Positions 1 to 9,085 of a DNA stretch of 21,917 nt are shown here, one piece after another (the stretch's first letter is position 1; each line of letters begins with the position of its first letter). Source of the DNA: Phoronis australis (Eukaryota; Phoronida; Phoronidae); assembly GCA_002633005.1 (NCBI GenBank), contig NMRA01000027.1, forward strand, positions 1,393,611 to 1,415,527, written 5' to 3'. Below the pieces are notes generated by a model. That model searched no databases, was not told the DNA's origin, and saw only the letters and a list, made by a program, of their open reading frames with translations. Made by a program: the position numbers and the translations under genes.

Positions 1-1726
1 CATTGAGATTTAAGTCTCCCGAAAAAAGTTGACGATCGGATAGTGTTTAAAAGTCTAATTCTAAATTTCTCCAGTTAGTGCACAAATGAAGTAAAAGAAA
101 GTAGTTCTGCTTGTCGCGTCAGCTGTTGGTATCATTATCTCGATTTATGACCAACAACGCGTGACTGGACAAAGCCTTTTCAATTTAGCCGGTGGAGCGT
201 GAGACCCCTGAGGTCCCAATCGAGTCCTCACGACAACTTCGCGTTATGTCACGCGTTGTTAACCCTTATTACATGGTTAGAGGATGTTATAAGGATCAAA
301 GAAGTACTTACCCCATAACTAATACACAATCCGTACTCGAAAAAAGTTTAAATGAACGCGCCACTCACGATTCGCACCCGAAGAACAACCGCCATTTTGA
401 ATTTTCCGCGAACCCGGAAGTACAATTCATTCAGGAACCCAGGCCGAGAAAACGCCGTCAGTGCGACTGGAGCAGTGCTGCTTACCAGCCTGCAAATGGG
501 GATAAAATAATCGACAGCGCGCCTTAATTTTAATAAAATCAAAACACGGACAATTTTATTGAATTTGCTGAAGAAATGTGGCGAATAAATTTTGACAGAA
601 ATTATTTTGCCGAACTCGGGACCGCAGCCTACCGGACCCGGTGCGGATCGAGGCCAGACACTGGCGAACGGTAAAGGCATGCGGTTGCAAGCTGTTTTGT
701 CGAAGTAAAATGTTCAAATCATAAATACCGCATATTTTCAAACTTAGTTTCAGACACTTGCATGAAATTACGGGCAGGTTAATCCTGTGTCACCCTGCCG
801 CGGCAGACCTTAGCTACCTTCAGTGCCAGCTACCAGTATGAAGACTAACTACAGCTTGTTAGTAGGCCTAACCAGCTTTGCGTCAAGGCTAACCTTAGGC
901 CTAACTGGTCGCTGACCACAGCGCTCGCTCAAACGAGGTTTATTTAGAACTTGGGTACTTCTGGCGAACTGTGCAAAGTTGTTGGCTTTCAACAGAGATT
1001 TTCCCGGACTTTGTATGAGCGCACCAAGCCTAAAAATGGGGGGATGGTTATGTTCAGAGCTATGAGTTGCAGACGCTAAATTTTGGTACTTCCTGTCTTC
1101 TAGTGAAATATTGTCTCGTTTTCTATTTCTTTCGGAGTTCTTCCTTCTCTGATGCAGACCTTTTCCCATTTCTCCAGATAGGGGGCTCATTCGAGCTCAT
1201 AACTATGTTAATGCATAACACGAACTAAACACCAATGCTATTTTAACACAATGTGCGTATGTATTCATTGACAACTTGTAACGAAAAATCTGCAAATAGA
1301 TTAACTTAGCATTTATTACGTACCTGGCAGGTTCAAATAGCCCGTATCATGCAGTGTTATTCCACATCACCACATCACCATACCTACTGGACACGGTTCA
1401 GAGACTTGAGGCTAAGACCACTTAGCAACTTTCAAACTACTTCCTATTTACTTCGTCGCTCTATGTTGTGTTTCTAATTAATTTGGCCAAACTATCACAA
1501 AAATAAGTCATTAACCGCAAATGACAAATGCAGAATTCTGTGCAACATACTTTAACTACAAAATAATAAGAAAGACTGCCTTGGTGCAACCACTTTTTTA
1601 GAGGTACTGTTAAAGTAACACCAGTGGATAATACTGATTTTATATAGATTCATTTCATTCTTTCCAAGCACTGTATTTCAGTGCACTACTTCTGTGAGCA
1701 GATACTGTTTTTTAACTACCTAAACC
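1..1726. other. No recognisable gene (left flank)
   Basis: Several short frames of about 60-113 codons occur on both strands, but none shows a domain, a good splice context or a composition suggesting protein, and they overlap each other antisense. The palindrome TAGGCCTA occurs at 863-870 and 896-903. I see no RNA gene. The downstream end of the minus-strand transposase-like gene at 1991 would have its 3' UTR here, but no convincing poly(A) signal stands close to its stop. Confidence 0.6.
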
Positions 1727-1823
1727 ATAGGCGGATTTAGGAGGGGGTCCGCCCCCCCGCCACCTTGGCTGCAAGGAAAATGAAACAGCAACAGCGCGAA
1801 GCATGAGGAAATATTGAGCTCAA
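1727..1823. mobile_element. Terminal fragment of a short GGATTTAGG-type DNA element
   Basis: The stretch begins CATAGGCGGATTTAGG, followed by runs of G and C and then AAAATGAAACAGCAACAGCG and a GAAATATTGAG segment. The same order (CATAGGGGGATTTAGG, G/C runs, AAAATAAAACAGCAAGAGCG, GAAATGTTGAG) is found at 17203-17290, so the two are copies of one dispersed repeat. The GGATTTAGG end followed by a G-rich run resembles terminal inverted repeats of some non-autonomous DNA transposons (inference). The other end of this copy was not found, so it looks truncated. A single ambiguous base lies just beyond, at 1861. Confidence 0.5.
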
Positions 1824-1990
1824 GAACCAGTAGGTACGACTGGTAGTGGATGTGGGTGGGNTTTTGTCCAACGATAAGTTTCCAACCAGAAGGCCCAAAT
1901 CCCCGGCTCTAGAACTTTCGAGCCGCCTGTGCAGTTACGATCTCGCTTTGCCCAATTCCCCACAACTCAGGAGCATCCACTGGTCACTCA

Positions 1991-2148
1991 TCATTGAAAC
2001 CTGGTAATATAAGACTGAACATCCTCTGCCTTGTCCGGTCTCACATATTGACTCGACAAAGGTAACGGAGTGTGTTGAAGCTCCACGCATTGGTACGTTG
2101 GGTCAGTGATCGATTTCAACACCTCCGCCACAAGGATATTTGTATACT
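1991..2148 (-). pseudogene. Exon H: C-terminal exon of the transposase-like gene
   Basis: A TTATATTGCAG acceptor (AG end at 2149) opens the exon. It reads EYTNILVAEVLKSI and later PLPLSSQYVRPDKAEDV, ending SYITRFQ and TGA at 1993-1991. The RPDK..(x)n..RF tail is the usual C-terminus of this family. The exon begins with two bases that complete a codon left with one base by exon G, so G|H restores ATY-E-YTN. An open frame runs upstream to 2242 through the intron, but it lacks family similarity and is crossed by the splice acceptor. Confidence 0.75.
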
Positions 2149-2570
2149 CTGCAATATAATGTAACACTAGAGTCTTAGGTGTGTTACCAGGGTTGTAGTA
2201 CAACTTACCTACACCGTTCAGTAGGGCCTCTTTGCAATGCATTCTAGGAAGTTTACGAAACGATAGTACAAAATAATATAATTCCTACCTAGTTAAAACA
2301 AACTACAGTTTGAAGGTTTCTTATTGCTTAATGTAACAAGGCTCTACTGTACTGACTTCGATAAACCATCTACATAACTAAAAATCATGACTCATACAAA
2401 ACTGATTTAGGACAAAAAGTGTAATTATGACAATTACAGGATTAGAATAAACTAACATACGTTAATTTATGTAAAAATAACTTAAGCCTAGAATTGTCTC
2501 ATTGAGTGAACAGTTATTAACGGAAACAAGATTTTTTCCCTAACTGGTCTCAAAAAAGCTATTGACTCAC

Positions 2571-2717
2571 CATATGTTGCAGACTCCATGACCTTTGACA
2601 CTGTCGCTTGGCCTTTTCGGAACTTTCGGAACTTCATACTAAACTCCAAGCTCCCATCTGCTTCTGGCTAGCAACCGGGCTGCATTTTCGTTGAAATGGA
2701 GAGCTGCAATTTGAACT
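2571..2717 (-). pseudogene. Exon G with frameshift
   Basis: The exon lies between a CTGTTTTCAG acceptor and a perfect GTGAGT donor (RC of 2565-2570). Its first part reads VQIAALHFNENAAR, the family's AALHYNEN motif. Its second part, ADGSLEFSMKFRKFRKG then QATVSKVMESATY, is equally typical but lies in another frame. The two halves are out of register by one base near 2650, so the exon cannot be translated as it stands. The phase at the 3' end agrees with exon H. Confidence 0.7.
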
Positions 2718-2869
2718 CTGAAAACAGATCATTATATGAGGAAAATGAAACTCACAATCCAACATTTGCTTAGTAAATGGTCAACAACCTAAGGATTGTT
2801 CACAAAAACTTTAGAAAAAAAAATCTTAAAAAATGCACATATTAAGGAGTTCAAATATTGAGGTGTGAA

Positions 2870-3090
2870 TTATTGTTTACTAAAAATATTTGCCAAGATA
2901 CTACATCTTTTTGTTTGAAAGTTGGCCATGCCTTGAAATCCAAAGTGGTACATCTTTGGGGCAAATGTGTTAACGAGGCTGTTAAAACCTTCCACCATTG
3001 ACGTTTGACCTTCAGGTGACAGTCAAGGGACATCTTTTAGAAGTTGTTTGCTCTCAAGTACTTCACAGAGTTCTTCATAAGCTTCTGTTC
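2870..3090 (-). pseudogene. Exon F with in-frame TGA
   Basis: The acceptor is ATATTTCATAG (AG end at 3091). The frame reads TEAYEELCEVLESKQLLKDV, a P, then TGA (3025-3023), and LSPEGQTSMVEGFNSLVN followed by TFAPKMYHFGFQGM. Relatives normally continue LLKDxPxLSxxxQTS..F.SLVN.FAPKMYHF through this point, so the stop interrupts a conserved stretch. After GM the frame drifts (ANFQTKRCSILANIF) and ends at a TAA at 2872-2870. No good donor was found that joins to exon G in phase, so the 3' boundary is uncertain. Confidence 0.7.
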
Positions 3091-3387
3091 CTATGAAATA
3101 TGTTGCGGGCATGACAATGACCATGTGAAACAGAACAGATTTAATAATTACCCCTCAGTGCCTCGACACAAGCTCCATAGTTACACCTGTTACAAAAATA
3201 ATAGTTTTTCAAGGTTCCATTAAACAAGATGTAAGTCAGTGTTCGTTGTATTATGTCTCATTTGTGACAGAACAAATTGACAAGTGAACTTTGTCCTTTT
3301 ATTATTTCCATTACTTCTTGTATTTTGCAAATACGATGTGCTCACAAGCAGAGTGTGCAATTAAATTAAAGTTCAGGAAATCAAAAC

Positions 3388-3666
3388 TTCTTTCCAAAAA
3401 CTTAAGAGTACCTGGCTGAAACCAAGCCTTTCCTGCACCACCATGAGGCAAGGGAGCATGAGCACACTGTGCGAAGCGATCATCATGTCCATCGTGAATT
3501 TTAGCGATGTGTCGGGTCAAAATTTTCCACTTAGCAAGTGCAAGCTCCCCATCTCCACCACTACTTGTGGCGCTCCAGTATACATGGTTAATAATGCTTC
3601 TCATCCAGCAAGAAACAAGCCGACAGGCTGCTTTCTTCGACAAGGCTTCTAACTTTTTGAGTAGCC
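3388..3666 (-). pseudogene. Exon E: DDE-transposase-like core continues
   Basis: This exon starts after CATATTGTTGTAG. With the single G left by exon D it gives HLGKG-LLKKLEALSKKAAC, then WMRSIINHVYWSATSS, GDGELALAKWKILTRHIAKI, FAQCAHAPLPHG and KAWFQPGTLKFLER. The NHxYW and kW...nHi..iH...f..C.H segments are a conserved His/Cys-rich block of the family. The length, 279 bases, keeps phase 1 on both sides. The 3' donor (GAAAGAA|GTTTTG) is weak. The plus-strand frames over this exon are shadows. Confidence 0.75.
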
Positions 3667-4122
3667 CTACAACAATATGGGTAGAAAGCAATTCTTTACA
3701 TAGGAAGTTAAATGACAAAGTGTTTAAAATTCTATTAATGCAGTATTGGGTAGTTAGGCAGTACATAGTGTGTAAAACTCATTGTCTGCATTCATCTGTC
3801 ATGATTGTTGGTTTATGCCCAAGTTTTTCAAATTCTGTTTTAACCCTCACACTCCAATGTATCCCTTCAGGCTGTTGATAAAACATGCTTATGTGTAAAA
3901 AACCCAAAACGGAAAATCGATCTATCACGTTTCAGCTATTCACTACACATCATGGTATGTCAACACTTGTTGTCTAATTGTTTATAACTTGGCAATGTCT
4001 AATGAATAGATGAAACGACCAGTCAATATCAACTTTTTTTATTCCTGCGGCAATTTCTCGTTTTTTAACCTTACAAAAACAAAACCATAGAATCCGAAAG
4101 TAGAGCAAATTATCAGACATAC

Positions 4123-4309
4123 CTTTCCCAAGGTGCCACATGTCGAAGAAATGAAGCACGTCCTCCCAATTCTCTTTCACACATTTGTTGATTGATACGT
4201 GCCTATCAGTAACCAAAACTCTAACTCTCGCTCCAAATCTGTCAAAGAATGTCTTTACCCTTTTTAAACCCTCGGGATCCATGTAATAAGACCCTCTGGT
4301 TTCGTTGCT
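4123..4309 (-). pseudogene. Exon D: second and third acidic motifs
   Basis: Acceptor TATTTTTTCAG (AG end at 4310) and donor AAAG|GTATGT (RC of 4117-4122) bound 187 bases. The exon reads SNETRGSYYMDPEGLKRV, then VRVLVTDRHVSINK and LHFFDMWHLGK. VTDRH and DMWH carry the two aspartates expected for the later DDE positions. It joins exon C in phase 0 (LQLIQ-SNETRG), exactly where relatives read LVQSNEV.GSY.ME. No damage is visible in this exon. Confidence 0.8.
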
Positions 4310-4559
4310 CTGAAAAAATAACAGCATAACAGCTATCACTTGATGTCTGCACTAGCTTCTGCAATTTTTCATGTAACAGATAGGTTAAGACTAAGCCTAA
4401 TTCCTCTTCAATAGACACAGAGCATTTGATAAAATTATTCTTCTCTTTGGTGCCACTGACTTCATGACCCGAGGAATGGAGAACTGTAATATACTATGTA
4501 TGTACAACTGAAAACAAAAATATCTTTAGATAAAATTGATTAATATGCCATTTCTATAC

Positions 4560-5086
4560 CTGAATAAGCTGAAGGTCGATGACCTTTTTGCGCTCTAAGT
4601 CGACAGCAACATATGTACCATATTTGGCAGAGTGGCCCATTGAATCGCATCGTCCCTCACCACCTATCACCATGCCCTCCTCAGGAGCAGATTCTATCAA
4701 TTCGGCTTGCTGGCGTTGGAATACTGCCCCCACATCCTGGTGAAGGAGGGAAGACTGATGGCGAAAGAAGGTTGAACTATTGTGCACTTGCACTCCCATC
4801 ATTCTAAGCAGTCGCAGAGCTTTGCCGGGAAGTGTTCCAACAAATAAGATGGCAGCCGAGAGTAATACATTGCCAGCATAGGTTTCTCCAATCAGTGGCT
4901 GGGAACCCCAAGTAAAGGAATTCCCACAAATGTGACATGATTGGTGGATAGCAACCATAGTCCCTTCTACTCTTGACACCCCACCGTTTGCTCCATGGCT
5001 TCCACAAAGCTTACAAATCGTGAACAGCTTCAGCAGCATACTCTCAAATACTATAAATTTTCTCCGCTTGAACATTGTGTCTCCCC
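4560..5086 (-). pseudogene. Exon C: Cys-pair region and first acidic motif
   Basis: The exon runs from a CTTTTTCCAG acceptor to a CAG|GTATAG donor (RC of 4554-4559). It encodes about 175 residues: MFKRRKFIVFESMLLKLF, CKLCGSHG, CHICGNSFTWGSQPLIG, YAGNVLLSAAILFVG, and near the end GEGRCDSMGHSAKYGTY with DLERKKVIDLQLIQ. Two CxxC pairs probably form a zinc site, and the Asp in RCDSMGH is the likely first catalytic acid. The frame is intact over the whole exon. The 5' phase needs one base from exon B, but the best exon B donor leaves two, so a lost base or an unseen small exon is implied. Confidence 0.8.
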
Positions 5087-5333
5087 CTGGAAAAAGAATT
5101 CAGTTATAGCAACTATCTTTCTTCAATAAATGAATAAAGGAAAGTAAATTGTGACTCACTGTTTCATGTGACTACTGGGTTAAAGGTAATGGTTTATTGG
5201 GAATAAGGACTTTTATGAAACAGTGAGAATGTACACATTTTTGTAAAATATGTATCAAGTCCAAGTATCTATAGCTCATTCTACTTTACATTCCTCTCAA
5301 AGTCGTACCTCAAATACCTTCCAGTGAACTTAC

Positions 5334-5547
5334 TCAGAGTTAGGTTTTTCTTCGTCGTCGTCCTCGTCATCAATCTCTTCGTACTCAAGATTGTAATCCG
5401 GATCAAGCTCCTCCCTTCCCATAGGTTCTTCCTCTCCACATATGAACTGCTGTTCTTTAACATCCCTTGTCTTCTCAAAATTGTTTAAAAGATGACTTTG
5501 TGGTGTATGTGTAATCTTATCAACAGATCCAACAGCAGCTTGCACTC
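5334..5547 (-). pseudogene. Exon B: acidic linker
   Basis: The exon starts after GCCTATTGTAG and ends at a perfect GTAAGT donor (RC of 5328-5333). With the last G of exon A it reads DR-GVQAAVGSVDKITHTP, later EEPMGREELDPDYNLEYEE and DDEDDDEEKPNS. The run of Asp and Glu is low-complexity and typical of the variable linker ahead of the catalytic region. Another frame over it gives a 65-residue shadow. The phase to exon C is off by one. Confidence 0.6.
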
Positions 5548-5801
5548 CTACAATAGGCAAGAACTAAATATATCAGAAAACGTTTTATCGTAAAAGATCA
5601 GTAAACAAAAATGTAGCACTGACATCACCAATATAGTTAATTGTAACAGTGTCAAAAGTGTGAGAAACAATATGAAAGAAGAGATGCAAATTGTTCTCGA
5701 ATCACAATTATACCGTTTCTGATTCACATGAAATAATTCAAATTGTTATTCCACTAAGAAGCCATGACTCACGCAGAACAAATAGATTTACATAAAAGTA
5801 C

Positions 5802-6054
5802 CTCTGTCTCGTGTTGCTATGTAACATTGCGTCGTTTTTGTCCTCTTGGTGTTCCCAGTTTGCGTACTTCCGTTTCTTGTGGTGGGTGTGTCGGTGGCCA
5901 CAGAAACCGAATTGTTTGTTGAAATTCGAAGGGCATCCTCAACACACAAATTTTGTTGAGAAGCACTAGTTCCTATACGTTTGGAGACTGGGGAATCTGA
6001 GATCTCATCAGAAAAATTTCCTTGCCCGTATTCCCGGATTGCATCATTAACTAA
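5802..6054 (-). pseudogene. Exon A: Ser/Thr-rich N-terminal exon
   Basis: A stop-free stretch of 253 bases lies between CTTCTAATTACAG and AGAG|GTACTT. It lacks an ATG, so a methionine-based ORF search would miss it. It reads LVNDAIREYGQGNFSDEI, then SPVSKRIGTSASQQNL and later KRTKTTQCYIATRDR. The one base left at its donor joins exon B in frame. I see no THAP or other DNA-binding domain here. The true first exon lies upstream and is unresolved; the minus-strand frame at 6469-6269 (ENPRKRKAESKAFEKRRN) is a possible but unproven candidate. Confidence 0.5.
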
Positions 6055-6670
6055 CTGTAATTAGAAGTGCAATGCCTTTACAAGAAATCAAATCAATGAC
6101 TACAAATGCAACATTTCAAATTTTAGACTTTTCCTAAATATGTCAACCTCCATTTAAACCCTTAAACTGATACCAACAAAATTAATTAACTAAGGGAGCA
6201 TGTTAACCCAATGACAAACCTACTTGGTAAAGTATTCATGAAAATAAAGTACTTATCTTGAACACAAATCAGCTGTAACTGCAGCGGCAATGCAATATTC
6301 CTTCTCTTTTCAAATGCCTTGGACTCTGCCTTTCTCTTTCTCGGATTTTCCAGTGCACGCGATGTGGGCACGGCTCCTTCTTTGAGAAGTCTATGTCTGA
6401 AAAGTATTTTTCGAAGTGACTCAATAAAATACTTCGTAGATTGGGTAAACTGAATTTTAGCGTTGTCAAAACACATATTACTTACAGTTTTAACCAAATT
6501 ATTTGAAGTTAATTTTTGCCAAAACATCGCACGTCTTCGCGTTTGTAATTGTTTTAATAAAATCATGTAACTACTCCGTCGTATAACGATCACATTTGCG
6601 TATGGTGAAATAACTATATTAACAAAAATGAAATTGGATAAATATATGTTATACAACGTACGTGTTTGTA

Positions 6671-6864
6671 CCACTGGTTAAGTATGTCGAGGTTCGTGAT
6701 ATGGAATATAGACCTTGTTGGTGAAATGAAAACTAACTTAGATCTGGTATAAAGTGCAGTTAAACCAGGTTTTAATGAACCAGTGGTCTAAAAGTTAAAC
6801 CATCTTTATGAAATGCAGATTATCCTTAAACATGGTCTAAGTCCAGTTTAAACCAGGTTTAACT
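6671..6864. repeat. Short palindromic repeat cluster (TTAAACCAGGTTT)
   Basis: AGTTAAACCAGGTTTTAA at 6758-6775 and AGTTTAAACCAGGTTTAACT at 6845-6864 are near-copies. Because the core is nearly its own reverse complement, they also act as inverted repeats. CCACTGGTT at 6671-6679 and AACCAGTGG at 6778-6786 form a perfect 9-base inverted pair. Together they look like ends or sub-terminal repeats of a small non-autonomous element, but no target-site duplication was found. Confidence 0.4.
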
Positions 6865-7369
6865 TTAAAGTCCTTCTTGCAAACTGCCCATGTGGTTCCA
6901 GTATCCGAAAATGCTTACTACATAAATTCTTATTTTCGACACCCTTTCTTTATATTCTTTTCGCCTTTCTTGCCAAAAGCGATTTTTTAACAGTATTTGA
7001 TCCTTCTCTCTGACCATCAATAACTGAATAAGTTTAGTACACCAATTCCTTCTTTTAAAACTTAATGGAATAAGAAAGATCAACTTAGGGTTACAGGGGC
7101 CCCTGCAGGTGGTCAGTATTCTCCTAACTGGAAAAAATAAAGCAAAACTAATAAGACATTCTCAAGTATAGCCATCTTGACCAAGACTTACCCCCCACAC
7201 TGTACTCAGTACGACCAACATTGATATGAGCTTTCTAATAAAGCTATTGGCATGGCCAGGTGAAGTCCCTAACACATCCTACAAACATCTCCCCCCTCTT
7301 CCGCCAAAATTCTTAACACCACCTGCTAAATTGTTCTGCTAGTTGAAATCGATCTGAAAGCCATTTTGT

Positions 7370-7870
7370 ACTTAATTTCGGTCTGAGCAGAGTGTCGACA
7401 TGAACTGCGAAGTTAATTGAACCGTTTATACTGGCTTTGGATGTCTAAGTAAATTGTAGCTGACGATGTTGTCATCGAAGTAATAGCAACGTAGTGCAGA
7501 TGCAACATTTGTACACCAGGATTTTTTAATGTGATAATTTGGGGACATTGACATGTGCTAATAGACACAAAAACCTATTTCTAATTCGATTAGTGACTAT
7601 TCGCCCAAAATATAAGCAGCTTTTAGCGACGACACTAACCTGTAATTGTTGATGATAACAGTGGCCCCTGACAATAACTTCTTCGATGTAACCGAAGTTG
7701 ATCATTCATACTACCGTACACCACAGCATCGACGCTCCGCTTGTCTACTGTGAAGTCAAGTGGCACAGTTAACTTCGATTCAGGACCGAAGTTAACCATC
7801 CATACTGACTGCAACTCCCCAAAACATCGCCATGTCGATGTTAGAATGAAAGGGCCTTAGCAGTTTTAAC
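7370..7870. repeat. Cluster of CGAAGTTAA-type direct repeats
   Basis: A motif close to CCGAAGTTAACCATCCATACT recurs at about 7408-7433, 7686-7712 and 7777-7806. Inverted CTTCG forms lie between, such as GTTAACTTCGATTCAGG near 7767. ATCGAAG or CGATGTT words also recur, including the hairpin AACATCG...CGATGTT at about 7824-7843. The arrangement is like sub-terminal repeats of a DNA transposon or a decayed short-period repeat. No coding frame of note overlaps it. Confidence 0.35.
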
Positions 7871-8514
7871 TACATGTTAAAACACTAAACATGGTGTAAC
7901 TAGTCCGGGTCAGCGTGAATCAGTACTACTACTAGTAGACCATTAGAACAAAAACTGAACAGCTGATCGAATTCAGGCTCTTCAAAATGATTCGGGTGCG
8001 ATGTATGCTGACTGAGTTCAGTTAGCCATCAGTGAATGCTCTAACCGTGTATACGAGTCATTGAACATTTCACAAACAACACACTTACTGACTTACTTGT
8101 CCATCGAAAGCCTGGTATTGTTGTAATGTAAAACCTTCACGAGTTCGAACATTCAGTCTTGTCCTCATTGTCTCTCACCTATCGAACGAGTCGCTTAAAG
8201 GTACACGGTGTGTTGGTAATGCCGCTTTTTGTACTGGCTAACACGTCTTTTTCTGAATCTCATAGAGCAGGACCACTGCGTTTCGCCTTGGGACGTATAC
8301 TACATAGACCTACTTCTCTCCGCCATTTGTATAAATTCTGTTGAACTCTAGATCTGTGGCTTCGCATGCGTTGTCGTAATGTTTACATCTATTAGAGCAT
8401 CCTGGATATTAAATTCTTTGTAAACATTTCATTCGTTTGTAGTATTTACAACAATTTTTTTCAAAATTTTTGCACAAGTTGAAAGTTAATAACTTTTTGA
8501 ACTCCATGTCACAT
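7871..8514. other. No recognisable gene
   Basis: AT-rich sequence. The 61-codon plus-strand frame at 8159-8344 has no recognisable motif or splice context, and I treat it as chance. Confidence 0.5.
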
Positions 8515-8549
8515 AAAAAACCGGCTTAAACGGCGTTAAGAGGTTTTTT
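8515..8549. repeat. Hairpin: AAAAAACC ... GGTTTTTT
   Basis: AAAAAACC (8515-8522) pairs with GGTTTTTT (8542-8549). An inner CTTAA/TTAAG pair is separated by a small bulge, with an ACGGCG loop. On either strand it ends in a T run and resembles a folded terminator, but in animal DNA it is more likely a chance or repeat-derived hairpin. It overlaps the upstream end of the 8530-9018 frame. Confidence 0.4.
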
Positions 8550-9018
8550 CTTCTATAACTCGGACCATAGGCCTTTAATGCATTGTAACGTATGCTCTAT
8601 CAACGTTAGACAAAATCAGTACACCCCTTTCTTAAAAAACGGGTTAAAAGTTAGAAACAAAAGACACACGTTTCCATCACGTGTAACGTCGATTTTCGAC
8701 ATTGATGTTGGGGAGGAACATCAGTCTGGCGACAGCAACACGGAATCGTACGAGGGCGATGATTTTCAAAATTTGATTCGTTTTCGTTTTATGTCTTTTT
8801 TCCTTATGGTTAAGGGTTATTTCTGAATCTAGGAACAAGAACTGAAAGAGGCAGGGTTCGTGATAACGTTGGAGAACGGTAACATTTATATAAGGTGTTA
8901 CAACTGTCATCGATATTGTCATCTCCTCTGTTTTCATCCAACCTTCCCAGATGAAAACTTGAATGAAGAGAACCTTCAGTACTTGAGTGAGCATGGTATA
9001 CTGTGTGATTTATGTTGA
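8530..9018 (+). pseudogene. Interrupted frame ending in a PHD-type Cys/His cluster
   Basis: One reading frame runs from 8530 (first ATG 8578, MHCNVCSINVRQNQ) to TGA at 9016-9018, broken by TGA at 8824-8826 and TAG at 8830-8832. The 61 codons after TAG read EQELKEAGFVITLENGNIYI, then RCYNCHRYCHLLCFHPTFP and finally SEHGILCDLC. The spacing CxxC-x4-H-xx-C followed by a terminal CxxC matches the second half of a PHD-like zinc finger. CTGAATCTAG before 8833 could be a splice acceptor, but the only in-phase GT donor nearby would leave a 24-base intron, which is too short. So this is either a pseudogene or a last exon whose partner I could not place. The upstream CxxC part is not clearly the same domain. 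PHD fingers read histone tails or occur in some retroelement proteins; which applies is unknown. Confidence 0.45.
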
Positions 9019-9028
9019 ATTATTCAGG

Positions 9029-9044
9029 GGTTCTTTTAAGAACC
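9029..9044 (+). promoter_or_regulatory. Histone-type 3' stem-loop 1
   Basis: GGTTCTTTTAAGAACC is a perfect 6-bp stem with a TTTA loop. It fits the metazoan histone mRNA 3' consensus GGYYYUHHUHARRRCC. It starts 10 bases after the TGA that ends the PHD-like frame, near where a histone gene would carry it. No histone coding sequence is present upstream. Confidence 0.45.
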
Positions 9045-9069
9045 ATTTCACGCTATACCTTCAACTAAC

Positions 9070-9085
9070 GGCCCTTTTAAGGGCC
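9070..9085 (+). promoter_or_regulatory. Histone-type 3' stem-loop 2
   Basis: GGCCCTTTTAAGGGCC is a second perfect 6-bp stem with the same TTTA loop, preceded by AACTAAC and followed by ACACAATAC. This flank resembles canonical histone stem-loops (A-rich before, ACCA/ACA after). A purine-rich CCAGAAGAAC follows about 14 bases downstream, where the histone downstream element would sit, but the match is loose. Confidence 0.45.

Larger units (their letters stand above)
1991..6054 (-). pseudogene. Decayed spliced gene for a DDE-transposase-like protein
   Basis: Reading the minus strand and joining GT-AG introns gives at least eight exons: A 6054-5802, B 5547-5334, C 5086-4560, D 4309-4123, E 3666-3388, F 3090-about 2870, G 2717-2571 and H 2148-1991. 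A|B, D|E, E|F and G|H join in phase 1, and C|D in phase 0. The product carries two CxxC pairs, then GEGRCDSMGHSAKYGTY, LVTDRH, FFDMWHLGKG, NHVYWSA, FAPKMYHF, AALHFNEN and a C-terminal RPDKAEDV..RF. That order matches a transposase-like family I know from fish, cnidarians and other aquatic animals; the aspartates of the first three motifs would be the DDE-type acidic residues. Assignment to the ISL2EU/THAP-associated transposon group is inference. Disabling changes: TGA at 3025-3023, a frameshift in exon G, and no in-phase junction for B|C or F|G. The start exon was not identified. It could be a degraded transposon or a dying host gene. Confidence 0.75.

Noticed and set aside
192-1190. Several 60-113 codon frames at the left edge
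   Set aside because: They overlap on opposite strands, carry no motif and lack splice or start context.
2149-2242. Extension of exon H to an ATG at 2242
   Set aside because: The intron acceptor at 2149 restores phase with exon G and family similarity begins there; the extension has none.
3443-3878. Plus-strand frames over exon E
   Set aside because: They are antisense shadows of the minus-strand exon, whose family motifs are clear.
6186-6674. 162-codon minus-strand frame as first exon of the transposase-like gene
   Set aside because: Only a basic patch looks protein-like. No strong donor joins it to exon A in phase without a stop, so it is kept only as a possibility.
6865-7083. 72-codon minus-strand frame
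   Set aside because: Basic and Arg/Lys-rich but with no motif I can name and no partner exon.
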